From: Roseovarius sp. MMSF_3350
GTDB taxonomy: Bacteria > Pseudomonadota > Alphaproteobacteria > Rhodobacterales > Rhodobacteraceae
DNA: 64,000 nt
Reading direction: 5' to 3'
NCBI RefSeq assembly: GCF_030733425.1
Contig: NZ_JASHIZ010000003.1
Location: forward strand, 216,687-280,686
Numbering within the stretch: position 1 is the stretch's first letter; each line of letters begins with the position of its first letter. The notes under the pieces are model-generated. The model did not search any database. It saw only the letters and a program-made list of their open reading frames with translations, and was not told the DNA's origin. Shown piece after piece: positions 37,554-47,141 of this stretch. The translations under genes were made by a program, and so were the position numbers.

Positions 37554-38194
37554 GCGCGCGCCGCGTCGGCAAAGGCCCGCATCTTGCCATGGTCCTTGAC
37601 CCCTGGCGCACTTTCCAGCGCAGAAGACAGGTCAAGCTGCCGCGCCCCGGTCACCCGGATCGCCTCGGCCACGTTTTTCACCGTCAGCCCACCGGCCAGC
37701 ATCCAGGGAACGTTCCAGTCACGCCCCGCAATCAGGCTCCAGTCGAAACTCTCCGCATTGCCTCCGGGCCGCGTCGCGTTTTTCGGCGGCTTGGCATCCA
37801 GCAGGATCTGGTCCGCCACCGCCGCGTACCGCTCGATCGCCTCTAGGTCGCCCGCCTCGCGCACCCCCACGGCCTTCATCACCGGCAGGCCATAGCGGGC
37901 CTTGATCCCGGCCACCCGCTCGGGGCTTTCCTGTCCATGCAATTGCAACATGTCCAGCGGCACGACGCCCGTCAGCTCGTCCAGCAAGGCGTCGTCCGCA
38001 TCCACCACCAGCGCCACCTTGGCCACGCCCGGCGGCACGGACAGCGCCATCTCTCGCGCCAGTTCCGGCGTCACGTAGCGCGGCGATTTCGGGAAAAACA
38101 CGAACCCCACATAGGCCGCCCCCGCCGCCACCGCGGCAGGGATGTCCTCGGGCCGGGTCAGCCCACACATCTTTATACGAATGTCCTGCGCCAT
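37550..38194 (-). CDS. trpF: phosphoribosylanthranilate isomerase
   Basis: A 214-residue (beta/alpha)8 enzyme converting N-(5-phosphoribosyl)anthranilate to CdRP in tryptophan synthesis. It shows [11 protein letters not shown] (catalytic Cys near the first strand), [25 protein letters not shown] and the late [18 protein letters not shown] with the catalytic Asp. I start at [11 protein letters not shown]; the longer frame is read through lapA. The lapA gene ends 11 bases upstream. It joins the GNAT gene by ATGA. Confidence 0.96.
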   Translation of the reverse strand: MAQDIRIKMCGLTRPEDIPAAVAAGAAYVGFVFFPKSPRYVTPELAREMALSVPPGVAKVALVVDADDALLDELTGVVPLDMLQLHGQESPERVAGIKARYGLPVMKAVGVREAGDLEAIERYAAVADQILLDAKPPKNATRPGGNAESFDWSLIAGRDWNVPWMLAGGLTVKNVAEAIRVTGARQLDLSSALESAPGVKDHGKMRAFADAARA

Positions 38195-38205
38195 GACGCG
38201 GTCGG

Positions 38206-38556
38206 TTAGCTGGCCTCGTCCAGAAGCGCAAGAACCTCGTCCTTGTCCTTGTGCCTCTCGCCTTTCAGCCGGCGCACCTCGGCGCGCAGCGCCGCCATCT
38301 CCCGCGCCTGCCGCGCCGCCGCCGCACGCTCCTTGGCCTCGCGGATCCACTCCCAGATGAAACCGATCACCAGGCCCGCCAGGATCCCGCCGAACATCAC
38401 GATGAACAGCGGAAGTTCATAGGACGGATTCACCGCCGCCATGCCGCCCAGTTCCCCGGGCAGGATCCGGACTTCGACAAACTGCCGGTTGGCCAGCGCG
38501 ATCAGGATAAGCGCCAGTCCAAAGATGGCGATCGAAAGGTAGCGGATATATCGCAT
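38206..38556 (-). CDS. LapA/DUF1049-family membrane protein
   Basis: A 116-residue protein with two predicted membrane helices ([20 protein letters not shown] and [21 protein letters not shown]) and a basic cytoplasmic coiled tail ([22 protein letters not shown]). This fits lipopolysaccharide assembly protein A domain proteins (DUF1049). In alphaproteobacteria it follows ihfB, as here; start and ihfB stop overlap by one base. Its role in this group is not established. Confidence 0.88.
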   Translation of the reverse strand: MRYIRYLSIAIFGLALILIALANRQFVEVRILPGELGGMAAVNPSYELPLFIVMFGGILAGLVIGFIWEWIREAKERAAAARQAREMAALRAEVRRLKGERHKDKDEVLALLDEAS

Positions 38557-38840
38557 CAGGATTTCCCGTTCAGCCGTTCACGCAACAGCTTGCCGGCCTT
38601 GAAGAACGGCACATGCTTTTCCTCGACCTGCACCGATTCTCCGGTGCGCGGGTTGCGGCCCGTGCGCGCATCCCGTTTCTTGACCGAGAACGCCCCGAAG
38701 CCGCGCAACTCGACCCGGTTGCCTTCGGCCATGGCATTGGTGATTTCGTTGAAAATGGTGTTCACTATGCGCTCGACGTCGCGCTGGTAAAGGTGTGGGT
38801 TCTCGTCGGCGATCTTCTGTATTAGTTCCGACCTGATCAT
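38556..38840 (-). CDS. ihfB: integration host factor subunit beta
   Basis: A 94-residue IHF/HU-fold protein that bends DNA at specific sites as a dimer with IhfA. It has [20 protein letters not shown], the [18 protein letters not shown] helices, the [22 protein letters not shown] arm with the intercalating proline (in NPRTGE) and a C-terminal [13 protein letters not shown]. It is upstream of lapA and downstream of rpsA with 425 bases between, so it has its own promoter. Confidence 0.96.
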   Translation of the reverse strand: MIRSELIQKIADENPHLYQRDVERIVNTIFNEITNAMAEGNRVELRGFGAFSVKKRDARTGRNPRTGESVQVEEKHVPFFKAGKLLRERLNGKS

Positions 38841-39212
38841 CGGTTCCCCCCTGCGTTGTTCTTTGGTCGAGCAGCGTAGCGACTTTAACGACTATAGATA
38901 GAAAAAGCGCAATTAGAAACTGCAACCTACCGGATAAACTGGAAAATTCTGGGGGTAAACCTGCAGGACTTCGCCCATATCGCGGACTTTTCTGTCCTGA
39001 CGCAGGGCAGCGCGCCGCGCCGTCAGGGCGAGTTCAGGCTGCGGAACGTCTGATTCGGGACCCGTGCGGCAGGGTCTCCGCCCGGCACCGATGAACCGGA
39101 CCGAATGGCCCGATGCCGGGTCGCGACGAGGGCTGTCGCGGCGTGAATTTGCAGGCGACATCACTCCTGTTTTGCTGATCGCGCCACCGGCACAGGCGCT
39201 GACATCCAATGT
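38841..39212. other. intergenic region upstream of ihfB
   Basis: About 370 bases between the ihfB start and the rpsA terminator. An AT-rich tract (TATAGATAGAAAAAGCGCAATTAG, 38891-38914) is the likely ihfB promoter area. An open frame on the minus strand at 38913-39245 covers the terminator stem, has no ribosome-binding site and I do not call it. No RNA gene evident. Confidence 0.5.
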
Positions 39213-39242
39213 AAAAGGCCCCGCGCAATTGGCGGGGCCTTT
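39213..39242 (-). terminator. Rho-independent terminator of rpsA
   Basis: Perfect 11-bp arms AAAGGCCCCGC (39214-39224) and GCGGGGCCTTT (39232-39242), with a seven-base loop and a T-run on the minus strand (TTTT). It starts 24 bases after the rpsA stop. Confidence 0.85.
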
Positions 39243-39265
39243 CAAATCCGCAAACCGTCGTCGGC

Positions 39266-40951
39266 TTACTTGTCGTCGTCGCCTTTCAGCGCGGCGCCCA
39301 GGATGTCGCCCAGCGAGGCGCCCGAATCCGAGCTGCCATACTGTTCCACGGCTTCCTTCTCTTCGGCGATCTCGCGCGCCTTGATCGACAGGCCCAGACG
39401 GCGGGTCTTGCTGTCGACGTTGGTGACGCGCACGTCGACCTTGTCACCGACCGAGAACCGCTCGGGGCGCTGTTCGGAGCGGTCGCGCGACAGGTCGGAG
39501 CGGCGGATGAAGGATTTCATGCCTTCGTATTCCACCTCGATGCCGCCATCCTCGATCGAGGTGACCTCGACGGTGATGATCGAGCCGCGCTTCACGCCGC
39601 CCACGGCCTCGGCGAACTTGTCGCCGCCCAGCGCCTTGATCGACAACGAAATGCGCTCTTTCTCCACATCCACTTCCGAGACGACGGCCTGAACCACATC
39701 GCCCTTCTTGTAGCTCTGGATCGCGTCTTCGCCACGCTCGTCCCAGCTGATGTCCGAAAGGTGCACCATGCCGTCGATGTCGCCGTCCAGACCGATGAAC
39801 AGGCCGAACTCGGTGATGTTCTTGACTTCGCCCTCGACCTCGGTGCCCTCGGGATGGGTTTCCGCGAACACTTCCCACGGGTTGCGCATGGTCTGCTTGA
39901 GGCCCAGAGACACGCGGCGCTTGGCCTGGTCGATTTCCAGCACCATGACTTCGACTTCCTGAGAGGTCGAGACGATCTTGCCGGGGTGGACGTTCTTCTT
40001 GGTCCACGACATCTCAGAGACGTGCACCAGACCCTCGACACCGGGTTCCAGCTCGACGAACGCACCGTAGTCGGTGATGTTCGTGACACGGCCGGTATGC
40101 ACCGATTCCAGCGGGTACTTGGCGGCGACCAGATCCCACGGATCGTCCTGCAACTGCTTCATGCCCAGGCTGATGCGGTGGGTTTCCTTGTTGATCTTGA
40201 TCACCTGGACCTTGACGGTCTCGCCGATGTTCAGGATCTCGGAGGGGTGGTTCACACGGCGCCACGCCATGTCGGTCACGTGCAGCAGGCCGTCGACACC
40301 GCCCAGGTCCACGAAGGCCCCGTATTCGGTGATGTTCTTGACCACGCCGTCCACGGCCTGACCTTCGGTCAGGTTGCCGATGACTTCGGCGCGCTGCTCG
40401 GCGCGGCTCTCTTCCAGGATGGCGCGACGCGAGACAACGATGTTGCCACGGCGGCGGTCCATTTTCAGGATCTGGAAGGGCTGCTTGAGACCCATCAGCG
40501 GGCCGGCATCGCGCACGGGGCGCACATCGACCTGAGAGCCGGGCAGGAACGCCACGGCGCCGCCAAGATCGACGGTGAAACCGCCCTTGACCCGGCCGAA
40601 GATCGCGCCTTCGACGCGCGCGTCGTCCGCGTATGCTTTCTCCAGGCGATCCCAGGCTTCCTCGCGGCGGGCCATTTCACGGGAAATGACGGCTTCGCCA
40701 CGGGCGTTCTCTGCCGAGCGCAGGAACACTTCGACCTCGTCGCCCACTTCGATTTCGGGCGCTTCACCGGGATTTGCGAATTCCTTGAGTTCGACGCGGC
40801 CTTCCATCTTGTAGCCGACGTCGATGATGGCTTGTCCCGCTTCAACCGCGATGACCTTGCCTTTGACAACCGTTCCCTCTTGGGGGGTGTCCATTTCGAG
40901 GCTTTCATTAAGGAGGGCCTCGAATTCCTCCATCGATGCGTTTTGAGCCAT
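39266..40951 (-). CDS. rpsA: 30S ribosomal protein S1
   Basis: A 561-residue S1 with six OB-fold S1 domains that recruit mRNA to the 30S subunit. Recurrent domain ends are seen, such as DLGGVDGLLHVTDMAWRR, ELEPGVEGLVHVSEMSWTKK and GDIDGMVHLSDISWDE. I begin at MAQNASMEEFEALLN. Acidic C-terminal residues (GDDDK) end the protein. The gene follows the small 114-residue gene and cmk on the same strand (cmk-X-rpsA order), though 200 bases separate them. Confidence 0.97.
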   Translation of the reverse strand: MAQNASMEEFEALLNESLEMDTPQEGTVVKGKVIAVEAGQAIIDVGYKMEGRVELKEFANPGEAPEIEVGDEVEVFLRSAENARGEAVISREMARREEAWDRLEKAYADDARVEGAIFGRVKGGFTVDLGGAVAFLPGSQVDVRPVRDAGPLMGLKQPFQILKMDRRRGNIVVSRRAILEESRAEQRAEVIGNLTEGQAVDGVVKNITEYGAFVDLGGVDGLLHVTDMAWRRVNHPSEILNIGETVKVQVIKINKETHRISLGMKQLQDDPWDLVAAKYPLESVHTGRVTNITDYGAFVELEPGVEGLVHVSEMSWTKKNVHPGKIVSTSQEVEVMVLEIDQAKRRVSLGLKQTMRNPWEVFAETHPEGTEVEGEVKNITEFGLFIGLDGDIDGMVHLSDISWDERGEDAIQSYKKGDVVQAVVSEVDVEKERISLSIKALGGDKFAEAVGGVKRGSIITVEVTSIEDGGIEVEYEGMKSFIRRSDLSRDRSEQRPERFSVGDKVDVRVTNVDSKTRRLGLSIKAREIAEEKEAVEQYGSSDSGASLGDILGAALKGDDDK

Positions 40952-41151
40952 GTGGCGTTTCAATCCTAACGTTTCGTTGTGTCCGGCCGCGCGGTTGTCT
41001 CCGCCGGTCTTCAGGGTTTCGTTGGTCAGTCGGGCCGCCTCATATACGCAAAACAAAGAGGGCCGGTATTCCCGACCCTGCTCGCTCTCAATGCTCTGCG
41101 GCGGTTCCGCCTTGTCGACGAGGGGCGCTATAGCCCGCTCGGCCATGACAA

Positions 41152-41496
41152 TCAAGGGGTTTCGTGCCCCGCCCCGGCCCCGGGCCCGTCCTCGCGCAGC
41201 CGCAGTTGCAGGTAATCGCCCGGCGCCCGCACCATCACGCCTTGCCCCCGGAACGGCCCGTTGGGGTTGAAGACCTCCACATCCACCGCCTCGCCCTCCG
41301 ACAAGTCCACGTAAAGGATGTTGCTGCCGCACCAGTCGATGCTGGCCCGCAACATGTGCTGGGTCGGCTCCACCTCGACGCTCACCTGGCTCTTGCGCTT
41401 GATCGTGCCGACTTCCTCGCCCGTCACGGTCAACCGGTAGGCCCGGAAGATATCCATCCATCCGCCGCCGCGGTGAAAGGTGATCCGCGCCGTCAT
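41152..41496 (-). CDS. small conserved hypothetical protein between cmk and rpsA
   Basis: A 114-residue protein. The part [36 protein letters not shown] looks like the small beta-domain found in several bacterial proteins, with a binding-loop pattern (GxxVGxI...PTxHxLxAxxDWCxS). No signal peptide and no known function. Its start overlaps the cmk stop by four bases (ATGA), so it is translated with cmk and presumably made in growing cells. It could be a calibrator of, or unrelated to, nucleotide or ribosome metabolism; no evidence decides. Confidence 0.7.
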   Translation of the reverse strand: MTARITFHRGGGWMDIFRAYRLTVTGEEVGTIKRKSQVSVEVEPTQHMLRASIDWCGSNILYVDLSEGEAVDVEVFNPNGPFRGQGVMVRAPGDYLQLRLREDGPGAGAGHETP

Positions 41497-42107
41497 AACG
41501 CCGCACGCACCCGCGCGACCTCGGCACAGGCCGCTTCGACCGCGCCTTCGATCGACAACGCGGTCGTGTCCAGCAATATCGCATCCCGCGCCGGCTTCAG
41601 CGGCGCCGTCGCACGCGCCGAGTCGCGGTCGTCGCGCAGACGCAAGTCGGCCAACACCTCGTCATAGGTGGTGACGGTTCCCTTGCCTAGAAGTTCCTCC
41701 AGCCGCCGTTGCGCCCGCACATCATCGCTGGCCGTCACGAACAGCTTCACGTTCGCCTCGGGGCAGATCACCGTGCCGATGTCGCGCCCGTCCAGCACCG
41801 CGCCGCCCGAGCGCGCCGCAAAGGCCCGCTGGAACTCCACCAGCGCGGCACGCACCTCGGGCACCGCGGCCACGCGGCTGGCGGCCTGTCCGACTTCGGG
41901 CGAGCGCAGATCGTCTGCGTCGAGGTCCTCGGCCCTCAGCGCGCGCGCGGCGTCCACCGGCTCGGTCCCGTCCAGGGTGCGCCGTCCCGTCGCGCGATAA
42001 AGCAGCCCGGTATCCAGATGCGCGAAACCGAACCGTTCGGCCACCGCCCGCGCCACGGTTCCCTTGCCCGCCGCCGCCGGCCCGTCGATCGCTACAGTAA
42101 AACCCAT
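41493..42107 (-). CDS. cmk: cytidylate kinase
   Basis: A 204-residue CMP/dCMP kinase. The P-loop is [18 protein letters not shown] at residues 7-24, then [27 protein letters not shown] and the lid-region RRLEELL and [18 protein letters not shown]. It starts at the ATG of [10 protein letters not shown]; the long upstream frame is spurious. It lies upstream of the 114-residue gene and rpsA, an order conserved in many proteobacteria. Confidence 0.96.
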   Translation of the reverse strand: MGFTVAIDGPAAAGKGTVARAVAERFGFAHLDTGLLYRATGRRTLDGTEPVDAARALRAEDLDADDLRSPEVGQAASRVAAVPEVRAALVEFQRAFAARSGGAVLDGRDIGTVICPEANVKLFVTASDDVRAQRRLEELLGKGTVTTYDEVLADLRLRDDRDSARATAPLKPARDAILLDTTALSIEGAVEAACAEVARVRAAL

Positions 42108-42284
42108 GATGTCCTTCGCCTCGCTTGCCGCCGTCGCCGCGCGGATTGCCCTGACGGGTCCGGCCCGCGCCGCAACACAGTGTTTCCCGAAACTGCCCGT
42201 TTCCGTCGGCCAAATCACCCCACTAGGGCGATAACAAGGCAAGATTTTCACACTTCTGTCGCCTTTGCACCGCACAACGTGTCC

Positions 42285-42509
42285 ATGACCCCACCCGATG
42301 ACCCGACACCCGCCGAACGTCCATGCCGCCCCTGGCGCAGTCGCACGACGCGCCGCACCTGCGGCGGTGGATTGTTGTCCGGTCTGCCTTTCGCCGAAAT
42401 GGTTCTGCTGGCGGGGTTCCTGATGTCCGCAGGCATGTTCCTCACGGTCGAGGACAACCACGCCGCGCAGGCACCATCGCCTTCGACAGCATCCAGCCCG
42501 ACACGCTGA
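42285..42509 (+). CDS. possible small membrane protein
   Basis: An open frame of 74 codons starting at an ATG ([18 protein letters not shown]). It has a basic N-terminal half ([11 protein letters not shown]) and one hydrophobic segment ([20 protein letters not shown]), and ends in a polar tail. No ribosome-binding site is obvious (the bases before are CGTGTCC). The hydrophobic segment and the lack of any other feature in this 465-base gap make it plausible, but I cannot name a family. Otherwise the gap holds only the cmk promoter region. Confidence 0.35.
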   Translation: MTPPDDPTPAERPCRPWRSRTTRRTCGGGLLSGLPFAEMVLLAGFLMSAGMFLTVEDNHAAQAPSPSTASSPTR

Positions 42510-42572
42510 CGCGCGACCGCGCGCCGCCCGTGCAGCGACCGTCGGCGCGTGGTTTTTCGAACGAAGGAAGCA

Positions 42573-42646
42573 TGGAGCGGGTAGCGGGAATCGAACCCGC
42601 GCGTTCAGCTTGGGAAGCTGACAGGCTACCATTACATCATACCCGC
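42573..42646 (-). tRNA. tRNA-Gly (anticodon CCC)
   Basis: The minus strand folds into a cloverleaf. Acceptor arms are GCGGGTA and TACCCGC, followed by T and an encoded CCA. The anticodon stem is TCAGC/GCTGA with loop TTCCCAA, which gives anticodon CCC. The T arm GCGGG-TTCGATT-CCCGC carries the TTCGATT loop. Length 74 with CCA. It reads the GGG codon. Confidence 0.96.
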
Positions 42647-42711
42647 CTGCGCGACCGTCTAGGTATGCCGCCCGTCCCGCCCGGTCAAGACGGATTCGCG
42701 TCTCCGTCGCC

Positions 42712-43278
42712 TCACTCGGCCGCCCGCACCCCGGTATAGGTATAGGTCTCTTCCTCCCCGTCCGAGGTGCTGGCCACCAGCAGGCCGACCCCCAGTTCCG
42801 GAAGATAGTGATAGCGCTCGGTGTAGGTCGGATCGTCATTGAAGGTCAGGTCGATCTCGAACGCCGGATAGGTGCAAGGTCCAAGCTCGATCGTCTTCAG
42901 CGGCCCCGATTTCGCCGTCCCGCCGCCGGTGCTGTCATTGCTCCATTCCGCGTCAGGGCGGGGCTCGTCCCATTTTTCCAGGTCGGCATAACTGGCGAAC
43001 ACATCCTTCTCCCCGACCTTCACCACCCCGTCCTCGATCGGCGTCGAACTGGCCAGGTACAGGCCGTGCCGCGTTTCGAGAACCGAGCCCGACCCATCGG
43101 GAAACTCCGTCTGGATCAGGATCTGCTCCGGAGCAAAGCGCCGGTGCGTCTCGGTCATCCCGTCGCGGGTCTCGAACACCACACCACTGTCAAGCGCCTC
43201 GGCATCGGGACAGCCCATCGCGGGCAGCGCCGATGCGCTGGCCAGAACAAGAGAAAGCAATATCGATTTCGGTGTCAT
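42712..43278 (-). CDS. exported hypothetical protein
   Basis: A 188-residue protein with a signal peptide ([22 protein letters not shown], possibly ending at the Cys in MGCPDAE, residue 23, which could be lipid-modified). The mature part is polar and beta-rich ([40 protein letters not shown]). I do not recognise it. It lies upstream on the same strand from the tRNA. Upstream of it, a 132-base gap separates it from the ferredoxin/ASKHA gene. Confidence 0.72.
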   Translation of the reverse strand: MTPKSILLSLVLASASALPAMGCPDAEALDSGVVFETRDGMTETHRRFAPEQILIQTEFPDGSGSVLETRHGLYLASSTPIEDGVVKVGEKDVFASYADLEKWDEPRPDAEWSNDSTGGGTAKSGPLKTIELGPCTYPAFEIDLTFNDDPTYTERYHYLPELGVGLLVASTSDGEEETYTYTGVRAAE

Positions 43279-43410
43279 CTCGGCTCGATCAATCGGTTGC
43301 GCCCTGTCGGCATCGGAAAAAGGGACCGCCCCGCGGCGACCGACGCTCAGGGCACATCCTTACCCTGCGCAATCGCCGGTCGCAGCGCAATGCCCTTCTG
43401 CGTGGCCGCC

Positions 43411-45453
43411 TCAGCCGCGCCTGCGCCGGCGCCGTCCGCCCTCGTCCCCGCCGCCGGTATTGAATGACGGGTTCGGCAACGGCGCGACCTTGGCCAGTTC
43501 CGGGAACGGATCGGTCTTGTGCGGAATGGCGTTGGCGGCCACGAAATGCTCCTGGAACTTGGGTTCGATCGCGGTCTCGACCTTGGTGATCTCGCGCACC
43601 ACCCGCTCGATCTCGCGCCGCGCTCCCACGTTGCACAGCGCGATCCGCGCGCCCGTGCCCGCGGCATTGCCCGCGCTGGTGACCTTGTCCAGCGGAACGT
43701 CCGGGATCATCCCCAGCACCATCGCGTGCTTGGCACTGATATGCGCGCCGAACGCCCCGGCCAGCACCACGCGGTCCACCTTGTCCACGCCGCGCTGGTC
43801 CATCAACAGCCGCGCGCCCGCGTAAAGCGCCGATTTCGCCAGTTGAATCGCCCGTATGTCGCCCTGCGTCACGGTTATACGCGGCCCGCCCTCCGCGGTG
43901 GCGTCATGCACCAGGTAGGAATGCGTCCGCCCCTCGGCCACCATCCGCGCGGTCCCGGTCGCCTCGGCCGAGCCGATCAGCCCGCTTTCATCCATCAGCC
44001 CCGCCATGCGCAGCTCGGCCACCGCCTCGATGATGCCCGACCCGCAGATGCCGGTGATCCCGCCTGGCCCCAACTCCTCGGCAAAGCCGTCCTCGTCCGA
44101 CCACTTGTCCGATCCGATCACGCGGAACCGCGGCTCTTTCGTCTCCGGGTCGATCCGAATGGCCTCGATGGCGCCGGGCGCCGCCCGCTGCCCGCTGGAG
44201 ATCTGCGCCCCTTCAAAGGCCGGCCCGGTCGGTGACGAACAGGCCAACACCCGTGTCTTGTCGCCCAAAAGGATCTCGGCATTCGTGCCCACATCCACGA
44301 TCAGCGCCAGGTCGTCGGATTTGCCAGGCTCCTCGCTCAGCGCCACGGCGGCACAATCCGCGCCCACATGCCCCGCGATGCAGGGTAGCACGTAGACCCG
44401 CGCCCGCGTGTTGATGGCGGTCAACTCCAGCTCCCGCGCCTCCAGCGCCATGCTGTCGGACGTGGCCAGAGCGAACGGTGCCTGCCCCAGCTCCACCGGG
44501 TCGATCCCCAGCAGCAGGTGATGCATCACCGGGTTGCAGACGAACACCGTCTCCACGATCAGGCTCGGGTCGACCTCGGCTTCCCTGGCGATCTCCTCCG
44601 CCAGCGTGTTGATTGCCTCACGCACGGCGCGGGTCATTTCCTGGTCGCCGCCGGGGTTCATCATCGCATAGCTCACCCGGCTCATCAGGTCCTCGCCGAA
44701 CCGGATCTGCGGGTTCATGATGCCCGACGACGCCTTGACCTCTCCGCTTTCCAGGTCCGTCAGATGCGCCGCCACCGTGGTCGAGCCCAGGTCGATCGCC
44801 AGCCCGTAAAGCCCGCTCTCGTGCAGCCCCGGCCAGATCTCGATCACCCGCGGCACGCTCTCCATGTGTGACTGGTGCAGCGCCACGGTTACCCGGAACT
44901 TGCCCTTGCGCAGCACCGGCTGCAACTTCGACAGCAGCGTCAGGTCAGCGGTGATCTCTTCGATCTCCCACTGCTCGCGCAGCGCCCGCTCCAGCCGCTC
45001 CAGGTCGCCCGTGGGCTCGTGCATGTCCGGCTCGTCCACCTCGACGAAGTAAAGCCGCGTCGCCGGGTCCATCTGGATCACCCGGGCCGAGGCCGCCTTG
45101 CGCACCACCTGCTTGTGCACCTGGCTTTCCGGCGGCACGTCGATCACGATGTCGCCCATCACCTGCGCCTGGCAGCCCAGCCGCCGCCCCGCCTTCAGCC
45201 CGCGCTTCTGGTCATAGCGTTCCTCGACCGCGTTCCACTCCGAAAGCGCGCCCTGATGCACGGTCACCCCATGCTTGGAAAACTCGCCATAGCCGGGCGT
45301 GATCTGGCACTTGGAACAGATCCCCCGCCCGCCGCAGACCGAGTCCAGATCGACACCCAGCTGCCGTGCGGCGGTCAGCACCGGCGTGCCTTTCGGGAAC
45401 CGCCCGCGCTTGCCCGAGGGCGTGAATACCACCAGTGGATCGGTCTCGTTCAT
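43411..45453 (-). CDS. ferredoxin/ASKHA protein activating corrinoid proteins (RACo-like, DUF4445)
   Basis: A 680-residue protein. The N-terminal [2Fe-2S] domain (residues about 5-110) has CGGRGICSKCQ and a later GCQAQ. The middle and C-terminal part (about 230-660) is the ASKHA ATP-dependent fold: LAIDLGSTTVAAHL, PQIRFGEDLMSRVSYA, VDVGTNAEILLGDKTRV, ICGSGIIEAVAELRMAGLM and AGAFGAHISAKHAMVLGMIPD. Homologues reactivate the Co(II) corrinoid of methyltransferase systems by reduction linked to ATP. No corrinoid protein or methyltransferase partner lies nearby, so the partner must be elsewhere. The C-terminus ends in an Arg-rich RRRRRRG. I start at MNETDPL. Confidence 0.85.
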   Translation of the reverse strand: MNETDPLVVFTPSGKRGRFPKGTPVLTAARQLGVDLDSVCGGRGICSKCQITPGYGEFSKHGVTVHQGALSEWNAVEERYDQKRGLKAGRRLGCQAQVMGDIVIDVPPESQVHKQVVRKAASARVIQMDPATRLYFVEVDEPDMHEPTGDLERLERALREQWEIEEITADLTLLSKLQPVLRKGKFRVTVALHQSHMESVPRVIEIWPGLHESGLYGLAIDLGSTTVAAHLTDLESGEVKASSGIMNPQIRFGEDLMSRVSYAMMNPGGDQEMTRAVREAINTLAEEIAREAEVDPSLIVETVFVCNPVMHHLLLGIDPVELGQAPFALATSDSMALEARELELTAINTRARVYVLPCIAGHVGADCAAVALSEEPGKSDDLALIVDVGTNAEILLGDKTRVLACSSPTGPAFEGAQISSGQRAAPGAIEAIRIDPETKEPRFRVIGSDKWSDEDGFAEELGPGGITGICGSGIIEAVAELRMAGLMDESGLIGSAEATGTARMVAEGRTHSYLVHDATAEGGPRITVTQGDIRAIQLAKSALYAGARLLMDQRGVDKVDRVVLAGAFGAHISAKHAMVLGMIPDVPLDKVTSAGNAAGTGARIALCNVGARREIERVVREITKVETAIEPKFQEHFVAANAIPHKTDPFPELAKVAPLPNPSFNTGGGDEGGRRRRRRG

Positions 45454-45553
45454 CTTGCATCGCCTTTGGCCAAAGCATTTTCCAGCGGCACCATACCGCT
45501 TTACCGCGCCGCCGAAAGCCTGCGACCGGCAGAATCTGGCCCGCCCGCGACCC

Positions 45554-45604
45554 CGAAAATTCGTACGAATTTTCGCCGCCAAAGATTATTCGTACGAATA
45601 ATCT
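45554..45604. repeat. two 22-nt perfect palindromes with ATTCGTACGAAT core
   Basis: Positions 45554-45575 (arms CGAAAATTCGT...) and 45583-45604 (arms AGATTATTCGT...) are perfect 22-base palindromes seven bases apart, in the gap between the ASKHA gene start and the aroA stop. The centre is the same as at 36408-36429, while the outer bases differ but keep symmetry. GC-rich sequence surrounds them. Confidence 0.78.
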
Positions 45605-45616
45605 CTGGCTTCCCGC

Positions 45617-46963
45617 TCAGATGCGCCTGATCTTTGCCCCCAGCCCGGTCATCAGCGCCTCGAACACCGGAAAGGACGTGGCGATCGGCCCGCCGTCATC
45701 CACCGTCACGGGGTCCTTGCTCGCCAGGCCCAGCACCAGGAACGACATGGCGATCCGGTGATCCAGATGGCTGGCACAGGCCGCCCCGCCCGGCACGCCG
45801 CCCGCGCCCATGCCCTCGACGATCCACCAGTCCTCGCCCTCCTCGACCGTCACGCCACAGGCGCGCAGGCCGGTGGCCATCGCGTCGATCCGGTCGCTCT
45901 CCTTGACGCGCAGTTCCTTGACCCCGCGCATCACCGTGCGCCCGGTCGCATTGACCGCAACGGCCGACAGCACCGGGTACTCGTCGATCATGCTCGCGGC
46001 GCGCTCGGGCGGCACCTCTATGCCTTTCATGTCGGGCGAAAACCGCGCCCGCAGGTCCGCCACCGGCTCGCCGCCTTCCTCGCGCTCGTTCTCATAGGTC
46101 AGATCCGCGCCCATCTCGCGCAGGGTGGTGAACAGCCCCGCCCGCGTCGGGTTCAGCCCGATATTGGGCACCAGCACGTCCGACCCTTCGGTGATCAGCG
46201 CCGCACAAACCGGGAAAGCCGCACTCGACGGATCCCGCGGCACGACAATGGTCTGGGGCGTCAACTCGGGCTGACCAGTCAGGGTGATGACCCGGCCCTC
46301 GTCCGTCACCTCGGTCGAGATCTCTGCCCCGAACCCGGCCAGCATCCGCTCGGTATGGTCGCGCGTCGCCTCGCGCTCGATCACCACGGTCTGCCCCGGG
46401 GCGTTCAGCCCCGCCAACAGCACGGCCGATTTCACCTGCGCCGACGGCACCGGCACCTCGTAGCGGACCGGCACCGGCTCCCGCGCGCCCACAATCGTCA
46501 TCGGCAGCCGCCCGCCCTCGCGCCCCACCGCGCGCGCTCCGAACAGCGCCAGCGGATCGGTCACCCGCGCCATGGGCCGCCCATTCAGGCTGGCATCCCC
46601 TGTAAACGTCGCGGTGATGGGCGCCGTCGCCATCGCCCCCATGATCAGCCGCACGCCGGTTCCCGAATTGCCACAGTCGATCACCTGCCCCGGCTCGGCA
46701 AAGCCACCGACACCTACTCCGTGCACATGCCAAACGCCGTCCGCGTTTCGCTCTACCTCCGCGCCCATCGCCCGCATGGCCTTGGCCGTGTCCAGTACAT
46801 CCTCGCCTTCCAGCAGGCCGGTCACCACCGTGTCGCCGATGCTGAGCGCCCCAAGGATGAGGCTGCGATGCGAGATCGACTTGTCGCCGGGCACATGCGC
46901 CTCGCCTTTCAGGCCAGAGGACAGGCTGGATTGCATCGGGACGGGCGCGCCATGACCAGACAT
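45617..46963 (-). CDS. aroA: 3-phosphoshikimate 1-carboxyvinyltransferase, class II-like
   Basis: A 448-residue EPSP synthase of the shikimate pathway. Four motifs that set the class II (CP4-like) group apart are present: GDKS (26-29), SAQVK (174-178), RDHTE (201-205) and NPTR (271-274). At the place of CP4's Ala100 (GNAATG), the sequence here is CGNSGTG, with Gly at residue 101, so glyphosate tolerance is not expected from that residue. The start follows AAGGAAGG. It lies upstream of the corrinoid-activator gene, with a 163-base palindrome-bearing gap, and downstream of a repeat-rich gap. Confidence 0.96.
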   Translation of the reverse strand: MSGHGAPVPMQSSLSSGLKGEAHVPGDKSISHRSLILGALSIGDTVVTGLLEGEDVLDTAKAMRAMGAEVERNADGVWHVHGVGVGGFAEPGQVIDCGNSGTGVRLIMGAMATAPITATFTGDASLNGRPMARVTDPLALFGARAVGREGGRLPMTIVGAREPVPVRYEVPVPSAQVKSAVLLAGLNAPGQTVVIEREATRDHTERMLAGFGAEISTEVTDEGRVITLTGQPELTPQTIVVPRDPSSAAFPVCAALITEGSDVLVPNIGLNPTRAGLFTTLREMGADLTYENEREEGGEPVADLRARFSPDMKGIEVPPERAASMIDEYPVLSAVAVNATGRTVMRGVKELRVKESDRIDAMATGLRACGVTVEEGEDWWIVEGMGAGGVPGGAACASHLDHRIAMSFLVLGLASKDPVTVDDGGPIATSFPVFEALMTGLGAKIRRI

Positions 46964-47027
46964 CGGACTTCCTTCCTTAAAAGTTCGCCCCGCTGATAGC
47001 GCAGCCCCCAGGCAGCGTCCATCACGC

Positions 47028-47107
47028 CTTTCCTCTGGCCATAAATATCCCGGGGGTTTGGGGGCTGGCCCCCAATTCAACCTGCGTTTGGGGGCTGGCC
47101 CCCAATC
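47028..47107. repeat. tandem TTTGGGGGCTGGCCCCCAA units with CTCTGGCC-AAATATC leader
   Basis: CCTCTGGCCATAAATATCCCGGGG then TTTGGGGGCTGGCCCCCAA, and a second copy 16 bases on. Each unit is a strong hairpin (GGGGGC-TG-GCCCCC). The same arrangement, with three units, is at 63822-63925. It lies between aroA (start) and the RidA gene (stop), where it can act as a terminator for RidA. Confidence 0.75.
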
Positions 47108-47141
47108 GATCGAACCTGCCTGGCGCAGCCGCTCCTTCAGG

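Noticed and set aside
38913..39245. Minus-strand frame between rpsA and ihfB
   Set aside because: It starts inside the terminator stem of rpsA, lacks a ribosome-binding site and has no recognisable composition.
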